This document shows, one piece after another, positions 37,001 through 45,554 of a DNA stretch of 64,000 nt (position 1 is its first letter; each line of letters opens with the position of its first letter). The stretch is from Schlesneria sp. Its GTDB lineage: Bacteria > Planctomycetota > Planctomycetia > Planctomycetales > Planctomycetaceae. The notes beneath the pieces are model-generated. The model made no database searches and was not told the DNA's origin. It saw only the letters and a program-made list of their open reading frames with translations. The DNA is taken from positions 1 to 64,000 of the forward strand of contig JAQGHU010000081.1 in assembly GCA_028291515.1 (NCBI GenBank), in the 5' to 3' direction. The position numbers were made by a program, and so were the translations under genes.

Positions 37001-37229
37001 GTTTCGTTCAGCTTTGTCGCGTTCTCCGACGCAAGCAGAGAAAGACCTGATTTTAAGGCTCTATCATCAGCGTCTGGAAAAACTGCAGAACGATCCTGCG
37101 GCGGCGAAGGCATTGCTTGCTGTGGGCGATTCAGCTCGCGATGAATCGCTGTCAGAGCCAGAGTTAGCGGCGTGGTCTAGCGTGATGAGTGTGATACTGA
37201 ATCTGGACGAGTTGATCACCAAGGGATAG
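34014..37229 (+). CDS. Planctomycete cytochrome protein PSCyt1-PSCyt2-LamG-PSD1
   Basis: Exported protein of 1071 residues. Signal peptide (residues 1-22), then a c-type haem site NCFACH (39-44) in the PSCyt1 domain, PSCyt2/DUF1549 (around 140-350, with VQERLLQEH and RRVSFDLVGTPPSLEEID), a LamG-type lectin domain (about 420-590, ILHWPLDEAAGND to LRIGRRTSG), and PSD1/DUF1553 (about 720-1060, NPLTSRVAVNRAWNLFFG). The family is expanded in Planctomycetes and thought to act on polysaccharides. A DUF1501 gene normally follows directly; here a hexapeptide-repeat enzyme follows instead. The start is at 34014, where the signal peptide begins. Confidence 0.92.
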   Translation: MTCCRILFAVLVVIGLDRSAFGADRLEFNRDIRPILSDNCFACHGPDEKTRQGGLRLDLAEQSRLKLASNKSAVVPGNVADSELARRILATDPSEQMPPSDSGKHLTATQIDLLKKWIDQGAEYQAHWSFEPLARPTVPLLGADRHLRRNAIDNFVQERLLQEHLQPSSEVDRERLLRRVSFDLVGTPPSLEEIDDFLADSAPDAYEKVVDRLLTSPRYGERMALDWLDAARYADTHGFNNDTTRYMWRWRDWTINAFNTGMPFDQFVTEQLAGDLLPDPTVEQRIATGFNRNHVINSEGGIIPEEYRVEYVADRVHTTATILMGVSLSCARCHDHKFDPFTQREYYEFFAFFNNLNEQGEAGRVGNAEPTIKAPTAEQTMRQLALSGKLKSLDETLQQRLATAAQSISAWEPKLRELYSSSALAPVPILHWPLDEAAGNDVAEQVDPTRKGQVVGHADWTTGKFGGAIKLDGNSHIEAGDLANFDRTDRFSYGAWVNVASKDAATVISRMDDADSHRGFDLLLVGGKLTAHLVHHWPDNALHVVTKAEVPVNEWKHVFATYDGSSQGEGFKLYVDGKRQEVEITNKHLSETTRTNKPLRIGRRTSGAPCRGLIDDLRIFDRELSADEVAAVAGTDGVRDLLAINRDQRTADQATLLAKAYLGRFDPGYQDWTAKRAETDRQRAELDKLVPTAMVMLEMPQPRKAFVLKRGQYDQPADEVQPGTPASLPPFPAEAPRNRLGLSRWLLASNNPLTSRVAVNRAWNLFFGAGLVETVEDFGSQGQWPTHLDLLNWLATEFMETGSPQVRFDGSALAVDSSCWDVKRLHRLMVTSATYRQSSNVSADLLERDPLNKLLARGPRFRLQAEVIRDSALATAGLLSDHVGGPSVSPYQPAGLWDDVAVGADYEGTVYRQDKGEGLYRRSMYTFWKRTCPPPGLNTFDAPEREVCTARRSRTNTPLQALVLMNDPTYLEAARKLAEKSMRLGGTTAESRTIYAFRSALSRSPTQAEKDLILRLYHQRLEKLQNDPAAAKALLAVGDSARDESLSEPELAAWSSVMSVILNLDELITKG

Positions 37230-37239
37230 CAGGTACGTG

Positions 37240-37878
37240 ATGACCGATAGCAATAGTGAGCCTGTGGATCCAGATTCGGTCGCCCGCGAAATCAAGCGGA
37301 CCTGGCCGCTAATCAATGAGACCTTGCCCGAGCCGCCAGTGGTTCCCTACCCGGAAGAGCACTGGGATTGGCGAGCGATTAATAGTCGCCCTCTGGTCGA
37401 TCCCACGGCCTGGGTTGCCCCCGGGGCAATCCTGTTGGGGCGGGTCAAATTGAAAGCCCGCAGTTCGGTTTGGTACGGCTGCGTGCTGCGCGGCGACCAG
37501 GAATGGATCGAGGTCGGCGAGGAATCGAATGTCCAGGACGGCTCGATCCTTCACGTCGACGAAGGATATCCCTGCATCATCGGCGACCGCGTCACGTTAG
37601 GTCACAAAGCTATTGTTCATGGATCGGTCGTCGGGAACGGAGCGTTGATCGGGATTTCTGCGACCGTTCTGAGTCGGTGCGTCATCGGAGAAGGGGCCTT
37701 GATCGCGGGAGGTGCCCTGGTGATGGAAGGGACGATCGTTCCGCCTCATACCTTGTGGGTGGGTTGCCCCGCTCGCCAGATCAAAGAATTGAGCGAATCC
37801 CAACGGGCCCGGCTGGCCGCAACGTATCGTCACTACGTCAATAACTCCGTTGGCTACGCCGCAAAAATGTCGCATTGA
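37240..37878 (+). CDS. Gamma-carbonic anhydrase-like hexapeptide-repeat protein
   Basis: 212 residues: an N-terminal extension of about 55 residues, then a left-handed beta-helix. The zinc ligands of gamma-class anhydrases can be aligned: one His in GSILHVDEG and two in VTLGHKAIVHG. The pattern NVQDGSILH is typical of the YrdA/PaaY group. It sits eight bases after the PSCyt1 stop and is followed by another beta-helix protein. It may be a carbonic anhydrase or a metal-binding transferase relative. Confidence 0.85.
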   Translation: MTDSNSEPVDPDSVAREIKRTWPLINETLPEPPVVPYPEEHWDWRAINSRPLVDPTAWVAPGAILLGRVKLKARSSVWYGCVLRGDQEWIEVGEESNVQDGSILHVDEGYPCIIGDRVTLGHKAIVHGSVVGNGALIGISATVLSRCVIGEGALIAGGALVMEGTIVPPHTLWVGCPARQIKELSESQRARLAATYRHYVNNSVGYAAKMSH

Positions 37879-37958
37879 TCTTCACCAATTTTGCTAAGCG
37901 GGCTAAATTCCAGGCAGACCGGAGTAGACCGGTTTCAGTTCCAGGGAAGGAGCCCGCG

Positions 37959-39239
37959 ATGCGCATTGCGATTTTTGAAGATGAATCTGCCACAAATTTT
38001 GCGCCGATCGCATTGCTGCGCCCCGTGTTTGAACTGCTTTGCGGCCATTTCAGCACGCGCGAACGTGCGCTAGAGTTCTTTCCGGTCTCGGACTGGGCCG
38101 CGTTCGTTCGACCCGAACTGGCTGATGTTTATCGTGAAGAGCACCCCGGCTGCCGCGTGAACAATGCGGATTGGCTGCATGCGGGGTCGACTCTGTTGAT
38201 CAATGGCCGTTGGTTGGCGGATCCCGCCACCTATGCCACCATTCGGCCTGATTCCGTCGGAATCATTGATGGAACAGTGGCCTATCTGACATTGGATCCG
38301 CTGGAAGCGGCGTTGATCTCCGGCGATAACTGGGATGACGCGCTGCCTCAAATCGCCCGCACACGCACTCCAGTGAACGCACCCGGCAAGCTGGCTCGTT
38401 ATCCTTGGGATTTGATTCATCACAACCCTGATCAGTTGCGAGCGGACTTCGCGGCACGAGATTTCGGCCTCTCTCAGGTCGAAGAGCAGGGGCAACATAT
38501 CGCGATTCTCGGTCCAGCCGACCAGATCTTCATAGATCCGTCGGCCAGCATCGATCCGTTCGTCGTGATCGATGCCCGCAAGGGTCCGGTTTCGATCGAT
38601 GCAGGAGCGATGATTCAGGCGTTTACTCGTTTGGAAGGCCCGTGTCACGTCGGGGCGAAATCGCAACTGTTTCGTGCCAATGTCCGCGAAGGGACGACGA
38701 TCGGTCCGGTCTGCCGAGTTGGTGGTGAAATCGAAGGGGCGATCCTGCATGGCTACGTCAACAAGTACCACGACGGCTTTCTCGGACACAGCTATGTCTG
38801 CCCTTGGGTGAACCTGGGGGCATTGACGACGAACAGTGATCTGAAGAATGATTATTCGACCGTTCGAGTTCCCCTGTCGGGCGATTCGATCGAATCCGGC
38901 GAAATGAAAGTTGGCTGCTTCATCGGCGATCACACGAAGACCGCCATCGGCAGCCTGTTCAATACGGGGTCGTCGATTGGGATCATGTCTCTCATCCTGC
39001 CCGATGGTGAGTTGTTGCCGAAGCACGTTCCGTCATTCTCCCGCATCTGGCACGGAGAGTTGATAGACGGCCTGCCACTGGAAAAAGGGCTGGCGACGGC
39101 TCGCGCGGCGATGGAGCGGCGCAGTAAGCGTTTGACCTCCGCTCAAGAGATTCTGCTGCGTCGTGTCCACGCGACGACTCAAGCCGAACGTGATCGAGCC
39201 ATCGGACGCTTCGCTGAACGAACCGCAACTGTCAGCTAG
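37959..39239 (+). CDS. Alternative bacterial GlmU-type sugar nucleotidyltransferase
   Basis: 426 residues resembling the group that replaces GlmU in Planctomycetes and Bacteroidetes (TIGR03991-like): N-terminal IAIFEDESATNFAPIALLRPVFELLCG, a central region unlike the normal GlmU pyrophosphorylase, then a beta-helix with IDPSASIDPFVVIDA, FLGHSYVCPWVNLGALTTNSDLKNDYS and GDHTKTAIGSLFNTGS. Likely makes UDP-GlcNAc for peptidoglycan or glycans. GGGAAGGAG gives a firm start at 37959. The 80 bases before it are noncoding. Confidence 0.87.
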   Translation: MRIAIFEDESATNFAPIALLRPVFELLCGHFSTRERALEFFPVSDWAAFVRPELADVYREEHPGCRVNNADWLHAGSTLLINGRWLADPATYATIRPDSVGIIDGTVAYLTLDPLEAALISGDNWDDALPQIARTRTPVNAPGKLARYPWDLIHHNPDQLRADFAARDFGLSQVEEQGQHIAILGPADQIFIDPSASIDPFVVIDARKGPVSIDAGAMIQAFTRLEGPCHVGAKSQLFRANVREGTTIGPVCRVGGEIEGAILHGYVNKYHDGFLGHSYVCPWVNLGALTTNSDLKNDYSTVRVPLSGDSIESGEMKVGCFIGDHTKTAIGSLFNTGSSIGIMSLILPDGELLPKHVPSFSRIWHGELIDGLPLEKGLATARAAMERRSKRLTSAQEILLRRVHATTQAERDRAIGRFAERTATVS

Positions 39240-39258
39240 ATTCACAGCTAGTCGGCCA

Positions 39259-40050
39259 CTATGCCGATGTCAGTGATGCGGGTTCGACCGCCGGAGCGGC
39301 CGCGACCGATGTGGATTCGCCGGCTACTGGCGGCAGAATATAGATCTCGCCGTATTCGGAAATCTGGTCGGCTCGGAAGCCGTGATGCCGCAGCAGTTCC
39401 AAGACCGCCAGGAAGATGCCGATGATCTTGCTGCGCAGGTTGGTTCCTTCGAAGAATTCTGAAAACGGGATGCGACCTGTTTCGCGAACTCGGGCACCGA
39501 TGCGATCGATATACGTTGAAATCGGCGTGTCGTCGTAGCGGATGCTGGACGATTGCTCGACGACCTTCTTCTGCAGTACCCGTGAGAGTGCGCTGACAAG
39601 ATCCCACAATTCGACTTCCTTGATCGGATCCTCGGCGTGGTCTTTGCCAGCGCTCGGCCGATCATCACTGAGGCGTGGATAGCGTTCCTGCCACTCCGCC
39701 GCCCGCTGTTCCATCGCCAGGGCGGCATCCTTATACCGCTTGTACTCCATCAACTGCTGAATCAACTCGCTCGACGGGTCATCGCTGATGGGAATCTCGT
39801 CCGAGACTTCCTCTTCGGCTCTCGGCAAAACTTGCCGACTCTTGATCTCGATCAGTGTACTGGCCATGACGATGAAGTCGCCGACCAGATCTAGATCGAG
39901 AAACTCCAGGACTTCCAGAAACTGCAGAAACTGATGCGTCATGCGGGCGATTGGAAGCTCGGCAACGTCAACTTCGTTCCGCCGCACGAGATACAGCAGT
40001 AAATCGAGCGGTCCGGAGAAGAGATCGAGCTGTACGCGATAGTCTGCCAT
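39259..40050 (-). CDS. scpA: Segregation and condensation protein A
   Basis: Kleisin subunit of the SMC-ScpA-ScpB complex, needed for chromosome folding. The N-terminal YRVQLDLFSGPLDLLLYLVRRNEVDV and the following helices, the variable acidic middle, and the C-terminal winged helix (RSKIIGIFLAVLELLRHHG) are all present. 263 residues. scpB is not in the window. It is convergent with the GlmU-like gene, 20 bases apart. Confidence 0.93.
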   Translation of the reverse strand: MADYRVQLDLFSGPLDLLLYLVRRNEVDVAELPIARMTHQFLQFLEVLEFLDLDLVGDFIVMASTLIEIKSRQVLPRAEEEVSDEIPISDDPSSELIQQLMEYKRYKDAALAMEQRAAEWQERYPRLSDDRPSAGKDHAEDPIKEVELWDLVSALSRVLQKKVVEQSSSIRYDDTPISTYIDRIGARVRETGRIPFSEFFEGTNLRSKIIGIFLAVLELLRHHGFRADQISEYGEIYILPPVAGESTSVAAAPAVEPASLTSA

Positions 40051-40182
40051 GTGGCATCATTTCGTTGGCTATTTGAATCCCACCGTCGCATTGGAAGCAG
40101 GTTCTGTTGCCTCCCCACAACCCTCCTTATCGTCACAATTTGCCGGGTAGTTCACTTCGAGACGAAAACGGCCACAAGCCGC

Positions 40183-41817
40183 TCACTCTTGAATCGGCGT
40201 CTCTGCCATCGGCTTTCGTAAGAGACGCAGAGATTCGGGGTCAAACCAGGCTTGCCCTCGTGTGGTTCGCAACTCGGCGATCAGTTCGACCTCACGCAGC
40301 TCTTCGTCGACAGAGAATTCGAACTCCAGCGGTTTCCACTTTGAGGTTCCAGAGAGGGCGTTCGTGCGGTTCGCGCCGGACACCCGCAGACCGGCACCGA
40401 CACCCTTCTCATCTTCAATCTTGGCGACTTGTTTCGTTTTCACATTGGCATGAAAAACGTAGTTCCCTTTTCCCAGCAGGACTCGGCGGCGCCACGAAGC
40501 GACGCACTGCCCGCTGGGTCCACAGAGTATTGAATAGGCCATCTTGCCTTTCCCCGAATCGACTTCTTCGACAACAGCGTCTTCGCTTTCCGATGCCATG
40601 TTCCATCCGTCCAGATGCATCACGCCGTTCTCGTCAAATTCTGGTGGCTTGGGGTCTTCCTGCTCGCTCTGTTGTTTCAAGCTCTCGGCTCGGGCGGCTA
40701 ACCGGTCTTTGAATTCTTTGACTCGTTCCGCGTGATCAAGTGCCAATTGAGGATCGATCGCCTTCAGGACGAGTCGCAATCGCCGTTGGAGAAAGTCGAC
40801 ACGACTCTGCAACTTGGCTGGCGGGTCGAACAAGGGCAGCAGTTCGGTCAGGCGTTTCCGATAACGAGCTCGCCACTCTGGATTCTGCATGACTGTCGAA
40901 GAAACGATCGGCCCCGGCATGTCCAGCACCGATGCGTTTGGATCGCCGAACATCTGATCCATTCCGTGCGGCAGGAAATACGCTTTGCTATCCGTCGGAT
41001 TGAAATAAATCCGGTAGTTATTTTTGTTCCATGTGTAGCCGTCCCAATGCCCCGTCATCAGTTCCAGGGCCATGAAGGAGATGAAGGCATCGACATTCAA
41101 CGTCTGGTCCACTCGCTTCCAGCGTTCCTCTATGACTGGTTCCTGGCAGGCTTCCTGCAATCCCCGCAGGTCTGTGCGATCATCGGGATTGGCCCCCGAG
41201 TCCTTTTCCAGATCGGCGTCGATGTCCTGGACGAATCCGCCGTCGTACAGACTGCCATCAGCATTTTCGAAGTGACGCTGCAGGAAGGTTTTATCGAAGC
41301 CTTCCTTTAAGACATACAGGCCGACATCGCGATCGTTCAGCCAGACACGTGCGTGAGTTACTCGTGTGGCCGGAACGCCAGCACTCCGGCAGATCTCTTC
41401 GCACAACCATTCTTGCACATAAGTTTCATCCTGCACGGAGTTGTTCAGATGAAACTTATCCAAGCCATGAAAAGTCTGACCTTTACGGAACTTGTTTGAA
41501 TTCAGGGTCAGAGCGGGGCGGTCGTCCCATTCGCGGAAGCTGCCGGCGGCCCCCTTCAGCTTGATCGCGACGTCCTTGTAGGTCGTCTTGCGATTTTCGA
41601 CGACCGTGCAGCGGACGTAAGTTCGATTGTCGGCTTTCAGCTTTTCCAGTTCGACTTCAGAAACCTGAATTCGGAGCTGGGGGATGGCTCCCCCCTTGAA
41701 GAAGACATCGCTGGCGTCTGGTTTGCGAGCAACATTGTCGGCCAGCGGGGCCGCATCTTGAACAAAAAACAATCCGGCGAACATGACGAGGCAGGAAACG
41801 AAACCGTTCATCGTCAC
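40183..41817 (-). CDS. CotH kinase family protein, secreted
   Basis: 544 residues: a signal peptide (GFVSCLVMFAGLFFVQDAAP), then the CotH fold, an atypical protein-kinase-like enzyme. Matching parts: AIKLKGAAGSFR, DKFHLNNSVQDETYVQEWLCEEICR, GLYVLKEGFDKTFL, HWDGYTWNKNNYRIYF and LPHGMDQMFGD (the metal Asp region). A C-terminal beta-rich domain of about 120 residues follows. In bacteria CotH often pairs with DUF4956, as here at 41880, and with a VTC polyphosphate polymerase, which is not present here. Confidence 0.88.
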   Translation of the reverse strand: MTMNGFVSCLVMFAGLFFVQDAAPLADNVARKPDASDVFFKGGAIPQLRIQVSEVELEKLKADNRTYVRCTVVENRKTTYKDVAIKLKGAAGSFREWDDRPALTLNSNKFRKGQTFHGLDKFHLNNSVQDETYVQEWLCEEICRSAGVPATRVTHARVWLNDRDVGLYVLKEGFDKTFLQRHFENADGSLYDGGFVQDIDADLEKDSGANPDDRTDLRGLQEACQEPVIEERWKRVDQTLNVDAFISFMALELMTGHWDGYTWNKNNYRIYFNPTDSKAYFLPHGMDQMFGDPNASVLDMPGPIVSSTVMQNPEWRARYRKRLTELLPLFDPPAKLQSRVDFLQRRLRLVLKAIDPQLALDHAERVKEFKDRLAARAESLKQQSEQEDPKPPEFDENGVMHLDGWNMASESEDAVVEEVDSGKGKMAYSILCGPSGQCVASWRRRVLLGKGNYVFHANVKTKQVAKIEDEKGVGAGLRVSGANRTNALSGTSKWKPLEFEFSVDEELREVELIAELRTTRGQAWFDPESLRLLRKPMAETPIQE

Positions 41818-41879
41818 TCCCTTACACGATTGATCGACTGCCGGTCAGAGCCTCAAAGTCCAGTACGACGGCAATCTCA

Positions 41880-42548
41880 TCATTTCAGTTCCACATTCTG
41901 AACACCGTCCAGTTGAGCAAGCGATCGGACAAACTGTAATAGGGAATCGGCCCGAATTAATCGGACCGCGTAGATCAGGTCAATCGCCGCCCCTTGCTTG
42001 GCCGTCGAAATTGCGGTTAACCGATGTGAGACCAGATGCTGTTTGAAGATGGCTGCTAACAGCATTTCGGAATCGACTCCACCTTCCACTCGAATTTCGA
42101 GCCGTCGATCCACGTTGGGAGGTTGCAGGCTGGTCCCCAGAAAACTGAGGCAGGTGGAAGTCAGCGCCACGACAGGAATGCCGATCAGGTAGACCTCGAC
42201 AATCCCCGCGCCAACGGCCATCCCGACGACGACCGCAAAGATCACGAAGGCGGTGTCTCGAGTATCATCAACGACGGTTCGAAAACGCACAATCGACAGG
42301 GCACCGACCAACCCGAACGCGCGGGCCACGCTATTGCCGATCACCATTGTCGTCATCGCCACCAGGATCGTCAGCATCACCATCGTGACAATGAATGGAA
42401 ACGATTCTCCAAGCTGCTTGCGATAGGACGCCTGATAAATGCAGGCCACGACCAGACCCATCAGCGCCGCAATAATCAGGCGGGCGGCAATGACTTGCGG
42501 AGAAATATCAGAACCCGTCGAAGCGACTTCGCGCAACCAATCCGGCAT
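41880..42548 (-). CDS. DUF4956 membrane protein
   Basis: 222 residues with four to five hydrophobic segments, then a soluble C-terminal part of about 80 residues that looks like a ferredoxin-like ACT-type fold (DRRLEIRVEGGVDSEMLLAAIF). The family hallmark ARAFGLVGALSIVRFRTVVDDTRD is complete. These proteins occur with CotH and VTC-domain proteins. It lies upstream of CotH on the same strand, 62 bases apart, and is probably co-transcribed. Function unknown. Confidence 0.85.
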   Translation of the reverse strand: MPDWLREVASTGSDISPQVIAARLIIAALMGLVVACIYQASYRKQLGESFPFIVTMVMLTILVAMTTMVIGNSVARAFGLVGALSIVRFRTVVDDTRDTAFVIFAVVVGMAVGAGIVEVYLIGIPVVALTSTCLSFLGTSLQPPNVDRRLEIRVEGGVDSEMLLAAIFKQHLVSHRLTAISTAKQGAAIDLIYAVRLIRADSLLQFVRSLAQLDGVQNVELK

Positions 42549-42994
42549 AAAAACTTTCGAGAGAACGGGTGTTTGGAGTTATCGATCAACTGAAGGGGAT
42601 TGATTGATCAGGCTGAAGTGACTGCAACATTGAACTTCGCAGGGTTCCCCCGCGTCAAGGGCTGAACAGACGATGGTCAGAACCTTAACAATAAACTGAT
42701 GAACTCTGATTGATCCGATGCCCATGATGATTGCGCGCGACAATGCGATGATGAGGAAGTCACACACATTACTGACAATTCTCCAGATGCCGTATCAATT
42801 TGATTCTCCCTGCCAGGCTGAGGTCGGCCGTCATCCGACATCTTCGTCTGCCACCGGGGCTGGTTGGGCAACCGTTTCACCGGCGAAGCCGACGGAAGGC
42901 CTATTCCCACTGCCCTGTTTGCGGTACTGTCAAATTCGAGAACTCACGTCTCGCGTCGAACATGTGCCCGTAGCACGATCAATTAGGGGAAGGC
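42549..42994. other. Intergenic between divergent genes, nothing recognised
   Basis: 446 bases separating the DUF4956 gene and the EF-hand gene, which are transcribed away from each other. It must hold both promoters. The open frame starting at 42718 has no ribosome site and runs into the EF-hand gene in another frame. Confidence 0.45.
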
Positions 42995-44920
42995 GTGTCT
43001 CCCACAACGACATCACTCAGCATGTTCCTGGTCCTGATCGTCTCGGCGTGGAGCGCGACGGCAGCGGATCCTCCGATTCCCGAATCGGTGATGAAAGAGT
43101 ATTCCAAGGCGGATGGGAACCGCGACGGACGTATGTCGCAGGACGAATACCTGGTCGATCGGGGGGCCACAGAGATCGCCAAACGCGACTTTCTGTTATT
43201 CGATCTGAACGCTGATGGGGCTCTGAGCGTTCAAGAATTCTGGTCTGTCCCGCCAGCGACCGCAGCGGAAGTCCGCGGTCCTTTGCCAGACCCGATGCAG
43301 ATCCTTGTTGGCCAAGTGATGACGGCATTGGATAAATCGCTGGCGAACTGGCACGAGAACCCCAAAGTGGAAGTTGACGCTCACGCACTGGCAGCGGCCT
43401 TCATGCAGCGGTTTCAAAAGTACGGCGTCCAGCCGAATGTCAGCGAACTTGATGCTGACGGCAGCGGAAAAGTGTCCCGCGACGAAGCGCGGCGATTTCT
43501 GGAGATCCAGTTTGGCATCCGGCGTCACGACGGCAAGCTGCTTCGTTTCCCCACCGGACGTGTCGTCAACTACATGCTGTATCTGCATGTTGATCTGGAT
43601 AAAAACGACATGCTCGACAGGACTGAATTCATCGAGCGATCGTACGGCGATCCCAATGCTGTTGCGGGCGAATTTGAGAAGGTCGATGTCGATAAGAGCG
43701 GCTATTTGTCCTTCGACGAATGGTGCCTGGTTCCCTGGCGCAGTGTGAACGATCCCGTGATGGAATTCCGGCAGATGGATACCAACCTGGATGCGTTCGT
43801 CGATCCCAAAGAGTTGCTAGCGGGGCCTCCGGACTGGAAGCAACCGATCCTCGAGAGCGTCTTCCCCGCCTTTGATTTGAATCTGGATGGCAAGCTTTCC
43901 CTGGCCGAATATCGACTGACGATGCCGGCCAACATGGTCCTGCAGTGGCAGACACCACTGAGTGACCCCAATGGCGACGGGGTCTTGTCGTTCGGTGAAT
44001 TTCGATTTGATCCGATGCTGTTTCCCCTGCTGCGAGCCACCTATTTTCTGCGGCTGGATCAGAACGGCAGTGGAAGCCTGGACTCCGACGAATTCCCGTT
44101 TAAGCAAAAGGTTCCTGACGAATTCTTCGTCATGAACTCAGATGAGACGGGTTGGAAGTCGCTGTTCAAGTTCGCAGGACATTCCGATTGCCAGTCACCA
44201 ACGATCTCGCCTGATGGCAAACTGCTGGCGTTTGCTTCGCGGGTGAATAACCAGCGTGGAGATTCAACTATTTACGTGACGAAGATCGATGGCGGCGAGC
44301 CCGAAGAAATCTGCTCTGGGAGTATGCCGAGTTGGTCAAGAGACGGAAAACGACTCGCCTGCGCACGATCATCGCCAGTGTTCGGATCATGGCTGATCGA
44401 CCTTTCGGGTGCTGGTGAGAAACAAATCGGGAACGGCTGGGGTGGCCAGTTCTCGCCGGATGGATCGAAGTTGGCGGTGTCAGAGGGCGGGTCGATAAAA
44501 ATCTATGACTTCGCAAGTGAGATGACAGAAACAATTCTCAATGGTTCCGACTATGGATATCAGATCTACTGGAGTTGGGCGTGGTCTGCCAACGGCAAGC
44601 GCATCTGCTTTAAGGGAACACGGGGAGACGGAATTCAACATGTTGCAACGGTGAACACTCGTGGAGACAAGCCCGATCTACGAGTTCATCACCAGGGAAA
44701 AGTTGAGGTGATCGGGAACCTTGTCTGGCATCCCCTGGAAGACCGGGTCATCTTCGCAAAATATTGCGCAGAACGAGGGTTCAAGCAACTTTACGAATTC
44801 AACCCGACCAATGAGACCGCCCCGACACTAGTGAAAGGTCAAGACGTTGGCCGCAACAATACCGACGCCTGCTGGACTCCGGACGGCAAGCGATTGATCG
44901 TGATCAGCGGCGATTATTGA
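42995..44920 (+). CDS. Secreted protein with nine EF-hands and a PD40 beta-propeller
   Basis: 641 residues: a signal peptide (SLSMFLVLIVSAWSATA), then roughly nine EF-hand calcium loops in about 350 residues, for example DGNRDGRMSQDE, DLNADGALSVQE, DADGSGKVSRDE, DKNDMLDRTE, DVDKSGYLSFDE, DTNLDAFVDPKE, DLNLDGKLSLAE, DPNGDGVLSFGE and DQNGSGSLDSDE. The C-terminal 270 residues are TolB-like propeller blades (ISPDGKLLAFASR, PSWSRDGKRLACA, WTPDGKRLIVIS). Calcium-dependent surface binding is likely. GTG start after AGGGGAAGG. Confidence 0.88.
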   Translation: MSPTTTSLSMFLVLIVSAWSATAADPPIPESVMKEYSKADGNRDGRMSQDEYLVDRGATEIAKRDFLLFDLNADGALSVQEFWSVPPATAAEVRGPLPDPMQILVGQVMTALDKSLANWHENPKVEVDAHALAAAFMQRFQKYGVQPNVSELDADGSGKVSRDEARRFLEIQFGIRRHDGKLLRFPTGRVVNYMLYLHVDLDKNDMLDRTEFIERSYGDPNAVAGEFEKVDVDKSGYLSFDEWCLVPWRSVNDPVMEFRQMDTNLDAFVDPKELLAGPPDWKQPILESVFPAFDLNLDGKLSLAEYRLTMPANMVLQWQTPLSDPNGDGVLSFGEFRFDPMLFPLLRATYFLRLDQNGSGSLDSDEFPFKQKVPDEFFVMNSDETGWKSLFKFAGHSDCQSPTISPDGKLLAFASRVNNQRGDSTIYVTKIDGGEPEEICSGSMPSWSRDGKRLACARSSPVFGSWLIDLSGAGEKQIGNGWGGQFSPDGSKLAVSEGGSIKIYDFASEMTETILNGSDYGYQIYWSWAWSANGKRICFKGTRGDGIQHVATVNTRGDKPDLRVHHQGKVEVIGNLVWHPLEDRVIFAKYCAERGFKQLYEFNPTNETAPTLVKGQDVGRNNTDACWTPDGKRLIVISGDY

Positions 44921-44926
44921 AAGGGA

Positions 44927-44950
44927 CCAGCAGGTATTTCGCCCTGCTGG
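44927..44950. terminator. Hairpin between convergent genes
   Basis: Perfect 8-bp stem CCAGCAGG / CCTGCTGG with an 8-base loop, just after the EF-hand stop and before the end of the lipoprotein gene. There is no T run; possibly a two-way terminator. Confidence 0.45.
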
Positions 44951-44975
44951 AACCATTCAGAAACTAGAACGAGAG

Positions 44976-45470
44976 TCACTCGGCAAGATCGATATTGAAG
45001 ACGTTGGCATCTCCCGCAACCACGCTACGTTTCAATCCAGACGTCTTTCGTTCTTTGTATTTCTCGGGAACGACGGTCTGATTTGGAATTTTTCCGCCGG
45101 GCCCCAGGTTAATCATGTCCTGCGCGGTTCGTTCTTCTGGCTTCTTCCCATCAGCCGCTATTCCGGCGGCGATCACGACAACATATTCACCAGGAACGGC
45201 ACCATCATCAGTGTCGTAACTTGTCAGTTTGAAGTTGCCGTTGGCGTCAGTCGTACCAAACGGATTTCGGGGCGAACTCCCTTCTGGCAAGAATGTCACC
45301 GTCGCGTTAGGCAATGGGGCTCCTTTGAATTTGATGCTGCCTGAAACAGGAATCACTTTTGGTCGCGTCGGTCCCTTTGAACAACCGACGAGCCCGATTG
45401 CCGCGACGAGTAGACACAGGACCAGCCGCGGCGCGTACGCCGATCGATACACCATGTTTTCGAATTCCAT
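44976..45470 (-). CDS. Small lipoprotein with carboxypeptidase-regulatory-like fold
   Basis: 164 residues: a lipoprotein signal with lipobox LVGC, then a transthyretin-like domain (VSGSIKFKGAPLPNATVTFLPEG, TTDANGNFKLTSYDTDDGAVPGEYVV). This type regularly follows DUF1559 genes in Planctomycetes, as here. Start 45470 or 45455; both are in frame with weak ribosome sites. Role unknown, likely outer cell surface. Confidence 0.85.
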   Translation of the reverse strand: MEFENMVYRSAYAPRLVLCLLVAAIGLVGCSKGPTRPKVIPVSGSIKFKGAPLPNATVTFLPEGSSPRNPFGTTDANGNFKLTSYDTDDGAVPGEYVVVIAAGIAADGKKPEERTAQDMINLGPGGKIPNQTVVPEKYKERKTSGLKRSVVAGDANVFNIDLAE

Positions 45471-45554
45471 CTTTGGCGAACTAGTAACAGGACATGCCCA
45501 CGCGAAGAACTCGCGCGGGCCCGTTGAAACGAGAAGCAAGATTTCGACAAGCAG

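Noticed and set aside
42718-43215. Open frame of 165 codons before the EF-hand gene
   Set aside because: Overlaps the EF-hand gene in another frame and lacks a ribosome site and family features.
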